From assembly GCA_964409685.1 (NCBI GenBank), contig CAYPEJ010000005.1, forward strand, positions 102,149 through 166,148: a stretch of DNA of 64,000 bases, given 5' to 3'. Below the pieces are notes generated by a model that ran no database searches, had not been told where the DNA came from, and saw only the letters and a program-made list of their open reading frames with translations. The stretch is from Clostridium_AI sp964409685 (lineage in GTDB: Bacteria; Bacillota; Clostridia; Lachnospirales; Lachnospiraceae). Below, one piece after another: positions 26,467 to 36,409 of this stretch (position 1 is the stretch's first letter; every line of letters begins with the position of its first letter). Both the position numbers and the translations under genes were made by a program.

Positions 26467-27993
26467 TTATTCACCTTGAACAACCAAAGATAATTCATCT
26501 GCCATTTCATTAATACGATTCACAATTTCCTCAAGTTCATTCATAGATGTCCCACCAATTTCTAGTGAACATGCAACTGCCTCTAATGAACTTTGATTTT
26601 CATAACATGTCTTTGCTAATGCATTAACAATCTGGACAATCTGTCCTGTACTTTCTTCAATATGCTTTGTATTACTCGTAATAATATGCATTTTTTCTGT
26701 CATTTCTTGCGTTGCTTCTGTTACACCTTGTGCACTTTCCACTGCTTTTAGGATAGAATCTTTTTGATTCTCCTGCATCACTACAGATTCATTCATTGCA
26801 TTTACCGCAATTTCATTTTGCTCTAATACTTCTGAAATCATAATCTTAACATGTTGTAACGTGTTTTGCGTTTGCTGAGACAACTTGCGAATCTCTTCTG
26901 CAACCACCGCAAAGCCCTTTCCATGTTCTCCTGCTCTTGCAGATTCAATTGCTGCATTTAATGCAAGTAAATCTGTTTGGTCAGCAATATTTGTAATAAT
27001 TCCTACGATACCATCAATCTTTTTCGTTTTCTCTTCCAATTGCGACATAGCATTTTGACAGATTATAGCACTTTCTCTCATCTGACTCATACAATCCGTT
27101 ACATTTTGCATCATAGATTTATTATCATTGGATAAATTCTCTACATTATCAAATAAACGAGCTATCTCATCACTTTCTACAACTAAATCTTGAAGATTAC
27201 TATATATTCTAGCAGAGTTTGTTTCTGCACCCTCTAATTGCTGAACAGAAGTTTCGATACCACTAATAACTACTTCTGTGTTCTCCGCAATGTTTTCATT
27301 TACCTGTTTTGTTTGCTGTGTCACACTCGTTAAGGTTGTAATACTTTCTAATAGTCCTTTTGAAACATCGGTTGACTTATCTGTTAGTTTTTTCATCTTG
27401 GCATATACTTTTTCCTGTTCTTCCGCATCCATTAAAGAACTCATCATAATACTTGTATTTTTACCAAGAGTAATAAACATATATCCTAAAAAGAGTTGCA
27501 TTAATACTTTTGGCAATATTCCATGAAGAATCCAGAGATCCCATGTTGGATAGTTTTGGTCAGGCATTGTTTGTAACCAAAAAGTAATAATTTGACCGAA
27601 AGAAGATGTAGCGACCCCTAATAATAAGGCAAGTACATTCAAATTAGGATTATAATAGACTAATGCTACAAGCATTGGAAACACATACATAAGTACTACA
27701 TGAAAGTTTAGTGTGATACTAACTATCATTACAAAAACACATGCACAGATTAAATTCACATATTTAATCCAAGCATCTTCCCTTTTCATAACATTTACAA
27801 GTATAGTCGGTATTAGCACTACCACTGTTCCTGTTAAACAGGCAATTGTCATAATGCTTGCCTGAACAGTAAACATGCCTATAACATTTAACAGAAATGC
27901 CCCAATTGTAAAGGCTGCACATACTCTCATGACTTTGGCAATATAAAGATTTGCAATACGTTCATTTTGTTCACGAATATTCATTTCTCTCAT
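26467..27993 (-). CDS. Methyl-accepting chemotaxis protein with a multi-helix membrane sensor
   Basis: 508 residues. The first about 185 residues hold about six hydrophobic helices with only short loops and no large extracellular ligand domain. There is no clear HAMP domain. The cytoplasmic part is a long coiled coil with the receptor tip NIADQTDLLALNAAIESARAGEHGKGFAVVAEE split over its hairpin, which contacts CheA/CheW. It may sense membrane or intracellular cues. Single gene ending at a strong terminator; the start is uncertain by three codons (second ATG at 27984). Confidence 0.9.
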   Translation of the reverse strand: MREMNIREQNERIANLYIAKVMRVCAAFTIGAFLLNVIGMFTVQASIMTIACLTGTVVVLIPTILVNVMKREDAWIKYVNLICACVFVMIVSITLNFHVVLMYVFPMLVALVYYNPNLNVLALLLGVATSSFGQIITFWLQTMPDQNYPTWDLWILHGILPKVLMQLFLGYMFITLGKNTSIMMSSLMDAEEQEKVYAKMKKLTDKSTDVSKGLLESITTLTSVTQQTKQVNENIAENTEVVISGIETSVQQLEGAETNSARIYSNLQDLVVESDEIARLFDNVENLSNDNKSMMQNVTDCMSQMRESAIICQNAMSQLEEKTKKIDGIVGIITNIADQTDLLALNAAIESARAGEHGKGFAVVAEEIRKLSQQTQNTLQHVKIMISEVLEQNEIAVNAMNESVVMQENQKDSILKAVESAQGVTEATQEMTEKMHIITSNTKHIEESTGQIVQIVNALAKTCYENQSSLEAVACSLEIGGTSMNELEEIVNRINEMADELSLVVQGE

Positions 27994-28100
27994 TTGTAAA
28001 AACCCACTTTCTACCTATTTTAGGGTATTATTATTTTATATTGTAATATTGCAGATGTCCATATGTATTTTTTTCCTTTGCACAATTTCAATTCCGATTG

Positions 28101-29000
28101 TTACAAAAGTGAAGCTCTAACATTCACAACCCATTCTCTTGCTTTATTTTCATCTAATTTAAACCGCCTCACTAACTTACTAAGGATACGCTCTTCCCCT
28201 ATACCTTCCTCAATATTATCCAATATAAATGCCTGTATTCCCTCTCTACGCCCTTGTTCTATTCCTTCCTCTCTTCCAATTTCCCTTTCATCTTCTCGTA
28301 TCAACTTTAATTCTCTCTCTTCATCATATTCAAATATACTCATGTGAATTGCCTCCGATCTACATCGTGAAAGAAACTCTTCTAAAATTCCTTCACGAAT
28401 ACACTCATCTACTGCTCGTTCCACAGCTTCTACAATCTCCATCTCCTTGGAATACTTGCGAACTCTCTCCACATATTCCATATATTCAAACAACGTGTGA
28501 CATTTCTCAGCCATTTCACTATTTTTCCCATGATTGATATTAATCATAGTAACGAATAACTCCAGTTCAGGTACATCTGTCTTTTTCTTATATGCATCCG
28601 ATAGTTTTAGAACCTTCCTATCCCAGTCTTTTTCTATTCCGTTATAAAATACAACAAACCTAGGCGTAGGAAGTGTAACTAACCTTGACGAATACAATGT
28701 TCTTTGATTAATACTTTTTTCCAATTCCTTTGATATGTAAAATAGATTGCGTACTGGAAGATTCGGTGAATAAGTGGATTGATGCTCATATAAATTCATA
28801 GAACAATCAATAATAAATGCTAAATCATTCTTCATATTCATATAAATAGCATTGTCTAAAGTAACAATTTCCAATGCATCAGGATCTGAATAATCAGTTC
28901 CATTGATTGCATTATACAAACTAAGCAATTTCACCTTATCTTGAAAAATCATACGAAATAAAGTGTCCTTATAATTACGTTGCACTTGAATATCGTTCAT
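28101..29000 (-). CDS. Rpn-family (PD-(D/E)XK) recombination-promoting nuclease / putative transposase
   Basis: 299 residues. The N-terminal YKDTLFRMIFQDKVKLLSLYNAINGTDY and the LAFIIDCSMNLYEHQSTYSPNLPVRNLFY stretch are typical of the Rpn/PDDEXK 'transposase' family abundant in Lachnospiraceae. The C-terminal third is rich in Glu and Arg (REIGREEGIEQGRREG) and probably coiled coil. Family members are DNA endonucleases that promote RecA-independent recombination; function here is inferred. GGGAGGAAA precedes the ATG. No inverted repeats typical of an insertion sequence were seen around it. Confidence 0.75.
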   Translation of the reverse strand: MNDIQVQRNYKDTLFRMIFQDKVKLLSLYNAINGTDYSDPDALEIVTLDNAIYMNMKNDLAFIIDCSMNLYEHQSTYSPNLPVRNLFYISKELEKSINQRTLYSSRLVTLPTPRFVVFYNGIEKDWDRKVLKLSDAYKKKTDVPELELFVTMININHGKNSEMAEKCHTLFEYMEYVERVRKYSKEMEIVEAVERAVDECIREGILEEFLSRCRSEAIHMSIFEYDEERELKLIREDEREIGREEGIEQGRREGIQAFILDNIEEGIGEERILSKLVRRFKLDENKAREWVVNVRASLL

Positions 29001-29269
29001 ATCTTTCCTCCCTGTCTATTGCAGGGCATCTCATCAAATCCCTGCTTTTTCATGAATGTAAAGCATAGATTTTCTGAAATGAAACTTATTACTACCCTAA
29101 AATGATAGCAGCAATAATAAGCAATAAAGAAATGGTATAGAATTACTATAGATTTTTTTGAAAATATGCTTTCTAAGATTATAGCATTTGCGTCTAGACA
29201 AATCAAGTAAAACCTTCTTCGCAAAATAGCTATACTTTCTACAAAGTATTGTAGAATTTTAATAAAAAA
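29001..29269. other. Gene-free stretch between the Rpn gene and the gatB terminator
   Basis: AT-rich; no convincing gene. One minus-strand reading frame here has no ribosome site and an unnatural composition. It holds the Rpn promoter region, which could not be resolved. Confidence 0.4.
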
Positions 29270-29304
29270 GTAGAAGAACTTCACACTATCGGAAGCCCTT
29301 CCAC
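29270..29304 (-). terminator. Terminator of gatCAB
   Basis: Minus-strand 13-bp stem GTGGAAGGGCTTC / GAAGTTCTTCTAC (with G-T pairs), 9-nt loop, followed by TTTTTTATT, 54 nt after gatB. Confidence 0.85.
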
Positions 29305-29358
29305 TTTCACATTCATTATATTTCAATTTTATTTCAACCGAACATATTTCCTTAGTTA

Positions 29359-30801
29359 TTACATAGAATCTAAAATCTCTGTTACAATCTGATTAATCAT
29401 ACCAGGATCTGCTTTACCCTTCATCTCTTTCATTGTTTGACCAACAATAAAGCCCATTGCCTTCTTCTTACCAGCTTTGTAATCTTCTACAGATTTTGGA
29501 TTGTTATCAATAATTGTTTGAATGGTACTTCTTAAAGCACCTTCATCATTTACCGTCTTAAGACCATTTTCTTCTACATATTTCTCTGGATCAATATCAT
29601 CTGTAAATATTTTTTCAAATACTTCTTTTGCAACAGAACTATTGATTGCTCTTGCATCAACTAAACCGATTAATTTTGCAAGATTTTCTGGAGAGAATTT
29701 GATATCTTCTGGATCCATGTTATGCTCTTTTAATAGACGCATTGTTTCTACCATTAACCAGTTAGAAACTTTCTTTGGATTGTTGCAGATAGCAACTGTT
29801 TCTTCGAAAATATCTGCCATATGCTTAGAGTTTGTAATGATTGCGATATCGTATTCTGGAATATCGTATTCTTCTTTATAACGAGTCATTTTTTCATCAC
29901 GAAGTTCTGGCTGATTATCCTTTGTTGCCTGTAACCATTCGTCACTGATTACAATTGGTACTAAGTCTGGTTCTGGGAAATAACGATAATCTTGTGCATC
30001 TTCTTTGGAACGCATTGCATAAGAATAACCGTTGTTATCATCCCATCTTCTTGTTTCTTGAACTACTTGTTTACCTTCTTCAATTAAATCGATTTGACGA
30101 TTTTGTTCTGCTTCGATAGCACGAGCAATGGCTTTGAAGGAGTTTAAGTTTTTCATTTCTGTTCTTGTACCGAATTTTTCAGCGCCTACTTCACGAACGG
30201 ATAAGTTGACATCAGCTCTCATAGAACCTTCTTGTAACTTACAATCGGAAGCACCAAGGTATTGAATGATAAGTCTTAATTTATCAAGATAAGCGATAAC
30301 TTCTTCTGCACTTCTCATATCTGGTTCAGATACGATTTCGATTAGAGGTACACCAGAACGGTTGTAGTCTACTAAAGAGCAGTCATCCCATTCATCGTGA
30401 ATTAATTTACCAGCATCTTCTTCCATGTGGATTTCATGAATACCGATTACTTTTTTACCGCCTTTTTCTGTTTCAATCTCGATACCACCATCATGACAGA
30501 TTGGTAAGTATAACTGAGAAATCTGATAATTTTGTGGATTATCAGGGTAGAAATAATTTTTACGGTCAAATTTACAATATTGATTGATTTTACAGTTTGT
30601 TGCTAAACCAACCGCCATTGCATATTCTACTACTTGTTTATTTAAAACTGGTAAAGAACCTGGCATACCTGTACATACTGGGCAAGTATGGGAGTTTGGT
30701 GCACCACCGAATTCTGTACTACAACCACAGAAAATCTTTGTCTTAGTTGCTAATTCTACATGGACTTCAAGCCCAATGACTGTTTCGTATTGCTTACTCA
30801 T
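29359..30801 (-). CDS. gatB: Asp-tRNA(Asn)/Glu-tRNA(Gln) amidotransferase subunit B
   Basis: 480 residues. It binds the mischarged tRNA, phosphorylates the acceptor carboxylate and receives ammonia from GatA. The N-terminal signature IGLEVHVELATKTKIFCGCS with the later CPVC pair matches the GatB cradle and zinc site. The C-terminal YqeY-like tail (VGQTMKEMKGKADPGMINQIV) that holds the tRNA elbow is intact. Third gene of gatC-gatA-gatB, 17 nt after gatA. Confidence 0.97.
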   Translation of the reverse strand: MSKQYETVIGLEVHVELATKTKIFCGCSTEFGGAPNSHTCPVCTGMPGSLPVLNKQVVEYAMAVGLATNCKINQYCKFDRKNYFYPDNPQNYQISQLYLPICHDGGIEIETEKGGKKVIGIHEIHMEEDAGKLIHDEWDDCSLVDYNRSGVPLIEIVSEPDMRSAEEVIAYLDKLRLIIQYLGASDCKLQEGSMRADVNLSVREVGAEKFGTRTEMKNLNSFKAIARAIEAEQNRQIDLIEEGKQVVQETRRWDDNNGYSYAMRSKEDAQDYRYFPEPDLVPIVISDEWLQATKDNQPELRDEKMTRYKEEYDIPEYDIAIITNSKHMADIFEETVAICNNPKKVSNWLMVETMRLLKEHNMDPEDIKFSPENLAKLIGLVDARAINSSVAKEVFEKIFTDDIDPEKYVEENGLKTVNDEGALRSTIQTIIDNNPKSVEDYKAGKKKAMGFIVGQTMKEMKGKADPGMINQIVTEILDSM

Positions 30802-30818
30802 ACTTTCACCTCTTCCTC

Positions 30819-32285
30819 TTATCTATCTGCAATGCTTGGACGTTCGTAGCTTCTTGTTTGTTCAAAGCTATAAGCCGCGCGAATAATATTTTTTTCTTTG
30901 AAGCAATCTCCGATTAATTGTAAACCAATTGGAAGACCTTTGGAGTCTTTTCCACAAGGAACACTAATACCTGGAAGACCTGCTAAGTTTACAGCGATTG
31001 TATAAATGTCACCTAAATACATTTTAATTGGATCCGATAAACTGTCACCTAATTTGGGAGCTGTTGTAGGAGCTGCTGGTCCTAAGATTACATCGTATTT
31101 TTCAAAGGCATGATCAAATGCTTCTTTAATTAATGCTTTTGTTCTTAACGCTTTTAAGTAGTATGCATCATAGTAACCACTACTTAATACGAAGGAACCA
31201 AGCATAATTCTTCTCTTAACTTCAGGACCGAATCCTTCAGAACGAGATTTTTTGTACATATTGTGAAGACCTTCGTAATCTTCTGTACGGTAACCGTATT
31301 TTACACCATCGAAACGAGCTAAGTTAGAACTTGCTTCTGCGGAAGCGATAACATAGTATGCAGGAATTGCATAATCAACTAAACTTAAGTCGAATTCTTC
31401 TACGATAGCGCCTTTTTCTTCTAATACTTTTGCAGCTGCTAATACAGCTTCTTTCACTTCTGGGTCAAGACCTTCACCAAAGTAATCTCTAGGAATACCG
31501 ATTTTCATTCCTTTTACATCGTCTACTAATGCAGATGTGAAGTCATAATCTTCACGTTTTACAGATGTACTATCTTTTGGATCATAAGATGCAACTGCTT
31601 CTAAAATAGTAGCACAGTCTGTCACGTCTTTTGCAACTGGTCCGATTTGGTCTAAAGAAGAACCGTAAGCAATTAAACCATAACGAGAAATGGTTCCGTA
31701 AGTTGGTTTAATACCTGTAACACCACAGTAAGAACTTGGTTGACGGATAGATCCACCTGTATCAGAACCTAATGCATAAGAACATTCTTCTGCTGCAACT
31801 GCGGAACAAGAACCACCAGAAGAACCACCTGGTACGTGTTCTAAGTTCCAAGGATTCTTTGTTTCTCCGTATGCGGAAGTTTCTGTTGTACTTCCCATAG
31901 CAAACTCGTCCATATTTGTTTTACCAATAATAACAGCACCAGCTTTTTCAAGATTTAACACTGCTTCTGCTGTGTATGTTGGTTTGAAATTATGAAGAAT
32001 CTTAGAACTACATGTTGTAAGCATTCCTTCTGTACACATATTATCTTTGATTGCAACTGGAACACCAGCTAAAGGTCCTGTTAAAGTACCATCATCAATT
32101 AATTTTTGCACTTCTTCTGCTCTTTTTAGGGCAGCTTCTCTATCTACTACAGTTACAAAGCTGTTTACATCCTTTTCTAATGCTTCAATTTGGTCTAAGG
32201 CAGCTTTTGTTGCTTCCACAACAGTAACTTCTTTTGCTTTTATCTTTTTGCCTAATTCAACGGCAGTTAGACTCATTAAACTCAC
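30819..32285 (-). CDS. gatA: Asp-tRNA(Asn)/Glu-tRNA(Gln) amidotransferase subunit A
   Basis: 488 residues; amidase-family glutaminase supplying ammonia through a channel to GatB. The Ser-cisSer-Lys triad is carried in AIKDNM, GGSSGGS and GSDTGGSIRQPSSYCG. The start is taken as GTG at 32285 because AGGAGG lies 8 nt upstream; an ATG three codons later is too far from it. It lies between gatC and gatB. Confidence 0.96.
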   Translation of the reverse strand: MSLMSLTAVELGKKIKAKEVTVVEATKAALDQIEALEKDVNSFVTVVDREAALKRAEEVQKLIDDGTLTGPLAGVPVAIKDNMCTEGMLTTCSSKILHNFKPTYTAEAVLNLEKAGAVIIGKTNMDEFAMGSTTETSAYGETKNPWNLEHVPGGSSGGSCSAVAAEECSYALGSDTGGSIRQPSSYCGVTGIKPTYGTISRYGLIAYGSSLDQIGPVAKDVTDCATILEAVASYDPKDSTSVKREDYDFTSALVDDVKGMKIGIPRDYFGEGLDPEVKEAVLAAAKVLEEKGAIVEEFDLSLVDYAIPAYYVIASAEASSNLARFDGVKYGYRTEDYEGLHNMYKKSRSEGFGPEVKRRIMLGSFVLSSGYYDAYYLKALRTKALIKEAFDHAFEKYDVILGPAAPTTAPKLGDSLSDPIKMYLGDIYTIAVNLAGLPGISVPCGKDSKGLPIGLQLIGDCFKEKNIIRAAYSFEQTRSYERPSIADR

Positions 32286-32306
32286 AGCGTTTTCCTCCTA
32301 TTATCC

Positions 32307-32600
32307 TTATTCCACAGTCTTAGGAACTTTAAAGCTTTGTTCCTTTTCTTCTGGTGCATTTGCTAATGTAGCAGCATGTCCATCTTCATTTGTCACTACA
32401 TCTTCACGAAATACATTTTGAACTGGAAATACGTGAGACATTGGTTCTACCCCACTTGTATCTAATTCATTTAACTTGTCGATATAATCTAACATGCTTC
32501 CCATATCTTTTTTCGCATGTTCTTTTTCTTCTTCACTTAATTCAAGTTTTGCAAGAATACCAACGTATTCGATTGTTTCGTCTGAAATAATATTTGCCAT
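32307..32600 (-). CDS. gatC: Asp-tRNA(Asn)/Glu-tRNA(Gln) amidotransferase subunit C
   Basis: 97 residues, the normal size. A small scaffold that wraps between GatA and GatB; it shows ILAKLELSEEEKE near the N-terminus and VEPMSHVFPVQNVFREDV in the C-terminal half, both typical. GGAGG precedes the ATG. First gene of the operon, directly behind a T-box leader. Confidence 0.95.
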   Translation of the reverse strand: MANIISDETIEYVGILAKLELSEEEKEHAKKDMGSMLDYIDKLNELDTSGVEPMSHVFPVQNVFREDVVTNEDGHAATLANAPEEKEQSFKVPKTVE

Positions 32601-32636
32601 CGTTTATTGCCTCCTTCATTGATTTCGGAAATGATC

Positions 32637-32925
32637 AAAAAATCCCGAAGATTTGTATGAAAAACAAACCTCCGGGACGGGATCTATAACTCCCGCGGTA
32701 CCACCCGCGATTGAAAACGAATTTTCCACTTTCAGTACTTAACGCGTACAACGCATGAACCTACTTTCTGATTCAGAATATTCAGAACACGAGCTCCAGA
32801 GTGTTCTTCCATCTGTCCTTCAACCTATGTGCGTTTTCAGTCTATGACACACATTCCCTGTCGTTCCTTGAAGCATCCAAACTTCCGTCTCTTTCAAAGC
32901 CTTTAAAACTATGATATAGCTTACC
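32637..32925 (-). promoter_or_regulatory. T-box riboswitch of gatCAB, probable Asn (AAC) specifier
   Basis: The T-box core GGTGGTACCGCGG is at about 32706-32694 on the minus strand. A terminator hairpin (32677-32643) is followed by TTTTTTG. Stem I contains GGAAG then AAC (32805-32803), then a purine and CTCTGGAGC; AAC reads as asparagine. This fits a cell that makes Asn-tRNA(Asn) by transamidation: low charged tRNA-Asn would switch on GatCAB. A clean promoter was not resolved. Confidence 0.88.
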
Positions 32926-33021
32926 ATAAGATGAAAAGAATTGCAAGCAGTAGTTATTTTACAAATTTCTTCCACCTTTCATTCGCATATACTTTATGAA
33001 AATTCCATGAACACTCAAAGA

Positions 33022-33050
33022 GGAGTCCTTAGTCAAATCCTAAGAACTCC
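33022..33050 (-). terminator. Hairpin after the DUF1002 gene
   Basis: GGAGTTCTTAG / CTAAGGACTCC 11-bp stem (one G-T pair) with 7-nt loop, 35 nt past the stop, followed by TCTTTG on the minus strand. Confidence 0.55.
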
Positions 33051-33084
33051 CTTTTCTAATATCATACTTTATAAAATGAGTTAT

Positions 33085-34011
33085 TTACGATGAAAACAAT
33101 CCACTAAAGAACTCTCCGACTTTCTCTCCAATTGTCTTGAAGAAATTACCAACCTTACTCCAAAAACCTTCTGTATCAATATCCATTGCTGCAAGTTTGT
33201 CATAAAGGTCTTTGGCTTGTGTCTTTAATGTATTTAGATTTAAATCAAGCTTAGAAATCTTACCCATTGTACGTGCAATCTTTTCTTGTGATTCCTCAGA
33301 TATGCTAACATCTAATTCACCACATGCTTGTTCTACTGCTTCTACAATCTCAGATTGTGTACTTAATCCATCTTCTACAACTTTTTGCTTTACTAACGCC
33401 ATAAGCTCGCCAGCAGTTTCCTTACCTTCTTCCGTATCCCCTAGCTCCTCACCAAGTTCTTCGCCAAGTTCACCAGTTAAGACAAGTTCATCTGTTGCAG
33501 CATCTACGCTCTCCGCAGAAACTTCTGTTCCTGTCATTGCTGCGTATGCTTTAATCGTACCAACTAAGGCAGCTGTTCCTGTTAAACCAAATGGTCCAGC
33601 TACGACTACATCTGCATCTTCAATTCCTGCTGTTATCAATGCATTACAATACATCAGATCCGTACAGAAAGTAATGTTATGTGTTTCCACCGTAATACCA
33701 GACTTCTCTTTTGTCTTTGTAACCAACACAGAAGACAACGCTTTTGTACCAATTACCTTTTGGGATAAATAATCCCCAAGATACTCATGCTCTTCTTTGT
33801 TCGTAACAGTTACCACATTGTAATTATCTAGTTCATCTTCTTTTACACCAAGTAGTTTTAGTACCGTTGACTTTTGTGAACTAGTTAAATCTGCTCCCAA
33901 TGCAAGATACGGCATATCCTCTGTATTGTAAGCGTCTGCAAGAACGCTCATCCCAGGTGAAAGGAAACAAATACACGCTATAAGCATTAAACTTAAAATT
34001 CTCTTCATCAT
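33085..34011 (-). CDS. Secreted DUF1002-family protein
   Basis: 308 residues. Signal peptide MMKRILSLMLIACICFLSPGMSVLADA. The body (LGADLTSSQKSTVLKLLGV..., then FCTDLMYCNALITAGIEDADVVVAGPFGLTGTAALVGTIKAY) matches the DUF1002 family of secreted Firmicute proteins, whose function is unknown. The middle has an acidic repeat GELGEELGEELGD. The C-terminus is amphipathic helix (FWSKVGNFFKTIGEKVGEFFSGLFSS). The start at 34011 has AAGGA upstream; a GTG further up lies inside a hairpin. It follows the lipase gene and may share its transcript. Confidence 0.8.
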   Translation of the reverse strand: MMKRILSLMLIACICFLSPGMSVLADAYNTEDMPYLALGADLTSSQKSTVLKLLGVKEDELDNYNVVTVTNKEEHEYLGDYLSQKVIGTKALSSVLVTKTKEKSGITVETHNITFCTDLMYCNALITAGIEDADVVVAGPFGLTGTAALVGTIKAYAAMTGTEVSAESVDAATDELVLTGELGEELGEELGDTEEGKETAGELMALVKQKVVEDGLSTQSEIVEAVEQACGELDVSISEESQEKIARTMGKISKLDLNLNTLKTQAKDLYDKLAAMDIDTEGFWSKVGNFFKTIGEKVGEFFSGLFSS

Positions 34012-34027
34012 AGATTTCCTTATCCTC

Positions 34028-34067
34028 CTTTTGCCCACTCATTTTAACATAGAATGGGCAAAAGAAA
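34028..34067. repeat. Hairpin between the lipase and DUF1002 genes
   Basis: TTTTGCCCA / TGGGCAAAA arms ending 16 bp before the DUF1002 start. The minus side lacks a T tract, so it is more likely an RNA-processing or stability hairpin within a dicistronic transcript than a terminator. Confidence 0.4.
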
Positions 34068-34081
34068 AAGGGAAATATGTT

Positions 34082-36409
34082 TTAGCTAAAGCTTGAAGAT
34101 GTGGCATGTTTTGCTAATACATAATAAGACTCTGTATAGTGAGGGTGTTCCAATCCACCAATTGCAGACGAAATAATTGCACTCTTCGCATCTTCGTAAT
34201 GATCTGCAATATTTAACTCTGTTACAAAACGATAATTGCTAATAGTACCTGCCATCTTCGCTGCTAACACTTGCATAAAGTAAGCTGGTGTCTGACATAC
34301 ATCAAAATCCCATCCCCAGAAAGCTGTTCCTGTGTAACGAGTAATCTTACAATAAGGAAGTGCATTGGATGGTATTTTTGCAATCGCTTCTTCTCGACTA
34401 GATTGAGAAGTACCGTAGTTTGTAATAGTGATGTCATCTTTTGAACCATTTCCATGGCAGGAACAAGTATAAATGTAAGCATAATTTCTACTGCTAAATA
34501 CTTTTCCGATTTCTGTCACTGTATCATTCATTCCAATTGTATCTGGATTATAATCAAAGATATCTACTAAGTCTTCCCACTCTGTTTCGTAATTGTCTGC
34601 AATACTTGCAGTATAAGTAACCCCGTAACGACGGAATCCCCAAGCACTACAAGGTAAACATGGAACAAAGTCATCTGAATTTACAACGTTAAAAATACTT
34701 GTGTATTTCTTAGCTGTAGTTGCAGTTTTAGTTGTTGTATTTGGTGTTGCAAATGTATAAGTGTAAGATGTATAACCTGCATCTGTTAATTTTGCACCTA
34801 AAATATTTGCAACTGCCGCACCACGTGAATGTCCTGTTACCCAGAATGCTTTGGTATTGCTTGAAGAACAATAAGATGAAATATAACTGTCAATGTATTT
34901 CTTGATTCTAGTAGCTACCATATCAAAACCTTTATGGTTTGTAGATGTTGTCCAGTCAGCATAGCTGCTATAAGTTGATGTCGAACCAATATCAAAGTTA
35001 CTTGTCCATTGTTTAATCGTAGAGTCCGTACCTTGTACAGCAACTACAATAATATCCTTTGTAGTTGAGTTATATGTTACCGTTCTATGTCCAATGTAGA
35101 ACTTAGAAATATGGTCATCGGAGTATCCAGATGATAGATTATAGGCTTTCACATCAGATAAACCTTGGTATTTCATTAACGTATTTAATGTGTATGTATT
35201 TCCACTTCCACCATCTACAATCTTGAATCCATATGCAAGACTGGAATATACGGAAGAAGCCTTACATAAGTTACTGTTAAATGTAGATGCGGTTTTAAAG
35301 AAGTTACGGTAATCAATTGCATATGACACACTATAATTAATGTCAAAATCTGTATTTTTAAGTGTACCTGTAAATGCATTATTATTTGGAGTTGGGTCAG
35401 AAGAATCACTGATTCCATCATAATCTGTGTCTGTATCTGCGTAAGTAGCAGCTAACACAATTGGTTCTCCGATCATATCGCTGTCTACTGGCATTTTACT
35501 TGTATCTACAACAAAATAAGTTCCGCCTTCTGTAATCTGTGCATAAATTTTCTTAAGTACCGGTGTTGTTTTTAAATAGGTAATCGTACCAGTTTCTTCA
35601 TCATAGTGACAAATCATATATTTCTTAACTTGGCTTACGGTCGCATTTTTACATGTAAATGCTAACTTCATCGTAACGTCTTCTGTATAACTTGAAACCA
35701 CTTCAATTGGAAGTCCAACCATAAAATCTTCCATACCTTGAATTACAACAGTTGAGTTTTCAATGGATAAGTTCCGATCAATCAACCCTGGTAACTTTCC
35801 AGAAATACTTGGAATGGCATCATTATCGTTTGCACGTAAAATCTCTTCAATACATTTTGACTTCAAACTTTGAGAAAAGAATCTTTTGCAATCGCTTACT
35901 AAACCTTCTGTAAACTTCTTGATTGGATCAAGCTTTAATTGAATCTCATCACCATCTACTAAACCATCATTGTCACTATCACTTAAAATTGGTGATGTGT
36001 TGTAAACCATAACTTCTTCTCCATCGGATAGTCCATCTTCATCGGTGTCCACTTTTAAAGGCTTTGTTCCAATACTTATCTCTGTTATGTTAGATAATCC
36101 ATCCCCATCTGCATCTTCTTTGTCATCAGTCACACCATTTCCATCCGTATCTACATTAAGCGGATCTGTCTTTAATGACATAATTTCAATATAGTCGGAT
36201 AATCCATCTCCATCTGTATCCACTAATGTTCGATCTGTCTTAAAATATTCCTCTAAATAGTCAAGTAATTTGTCACCATCGGTGTCTAATGTCTCGTCTG
36301 TGGTTGTAAACTCGGTTGTTTCAGCACTAATTGGCATACTTGTAAAGCTACTTGCTCCCATAAGAAGTGCCATTAATACAGCTGTACTTTTGACATACTT
36401 TTTCCTCAT
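34082..36409 (-). CDS. Secreted class 3 lipase-like hydrolase with calcium-binding (TSP3/EF-hand-like) repeats
   Basis: 775 residues. Signal peptide to about residue 29. Residues about 40-165 hold roughly six repeats of the DTDGDGLSD type, thrombospondin-type-3-like calcium loops also seen in secreted clostridial proteins. A further such loop lies at about 325-340 (DTDTDYDGISD). The C-terminal alpha/beta-hydrolase domain has the lipase class 3 nucleophile elbow GHSRG (Ser528), with Asp580 in NSDDFVP and His755 or His757 as likely triad partners. The substrate (lipid or polysaccharide ester) is unknown. Followed by the secreted DUF1002 gene. Confidence 0.8.
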   Translation of the reverse strand: MRKKYVKSTAVLMALLMGASSFTSMPISAETTEFTTTDETLDTDGDKLLDYLEEYFKTDRTLVDTDGDGLSDYIEIMSLKTDPLNVDTDGNGVTDDKEDADGDGLSNITEISIGTKPLKVDTDEDGLSDGEEVMVYNTSPILSDSDNDGLVDGDEIQLKLDPIKKFTEGLVSDCKRFFSQSLKSKCIEEILRANDNDAIPSISGKLPGLIDRNLSIENSTVVIQGMEDFMVGLPIEVVSSYTEDVTMKLAFTCKNATVSQVKKYMICHYDEETGTITYLKTTPVLKKIYAQITEGGTYFVVDTSKMPVDSDMIGEPIVLAATYADTDTDYDGISDSSDPTPNNNAFTGTLKNTDFDINYSVSYAIDYRNFFKTASTFNSNLCKASSVYSSLAYGFKIVDGGSGNTYTLNTLMKYQGLSDVKAYNLSSGYSDDHISKFYIGHRTVTYNSTTKDIIVVAVQGTDSTIKQWTSNFDIGSTSTYSSYADWTTSTNHKGFDMVATRIKKYIDSYISSYCSSSNTKAFWVTGHSRGAAVANILGAKLTDAGYTSYTYTFATPNTTTKTATTAKKYTSIFNVVNSDDFVPCLPCSAWGFRRYGVTYTASIADNYETEWEDLVDIFDYNPDTIGMNDTVTEIGKVFSSRNYAYIYTCSCHGNGSKDDITITNYGTSQSSREEAIAKIPSNALPYCKITRYTGTAFWGWDFDVCQTPAYFMQVLAAKMAGTISNYRFVTELNIADHYEDAKSAIISSAIGGLEHPHYTESYYVLAKHATSSSFS

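Noticed and set aside
28101..29000. Complete insertion sequence around the Rpn-family gene
   Set aside because: No terminal inverted repeats or target duplications were seen; Rpn genes usually stand alone.
28997..29326. 109-codon minus-strand frame between the Rpn gene and gatB
   Set aside because: No ribosome site, Phe/Ile/Tyr-rich random-looking sequence, and it runs through the gatB terminator.
34082..36409. Dockerin or cellulosome component
   Set aside because: The calcium-loop repeats follow the thrombospondin-type-3 pattern, number more than two, and lie at the N-terminus; they lack the paired dockerin layout.
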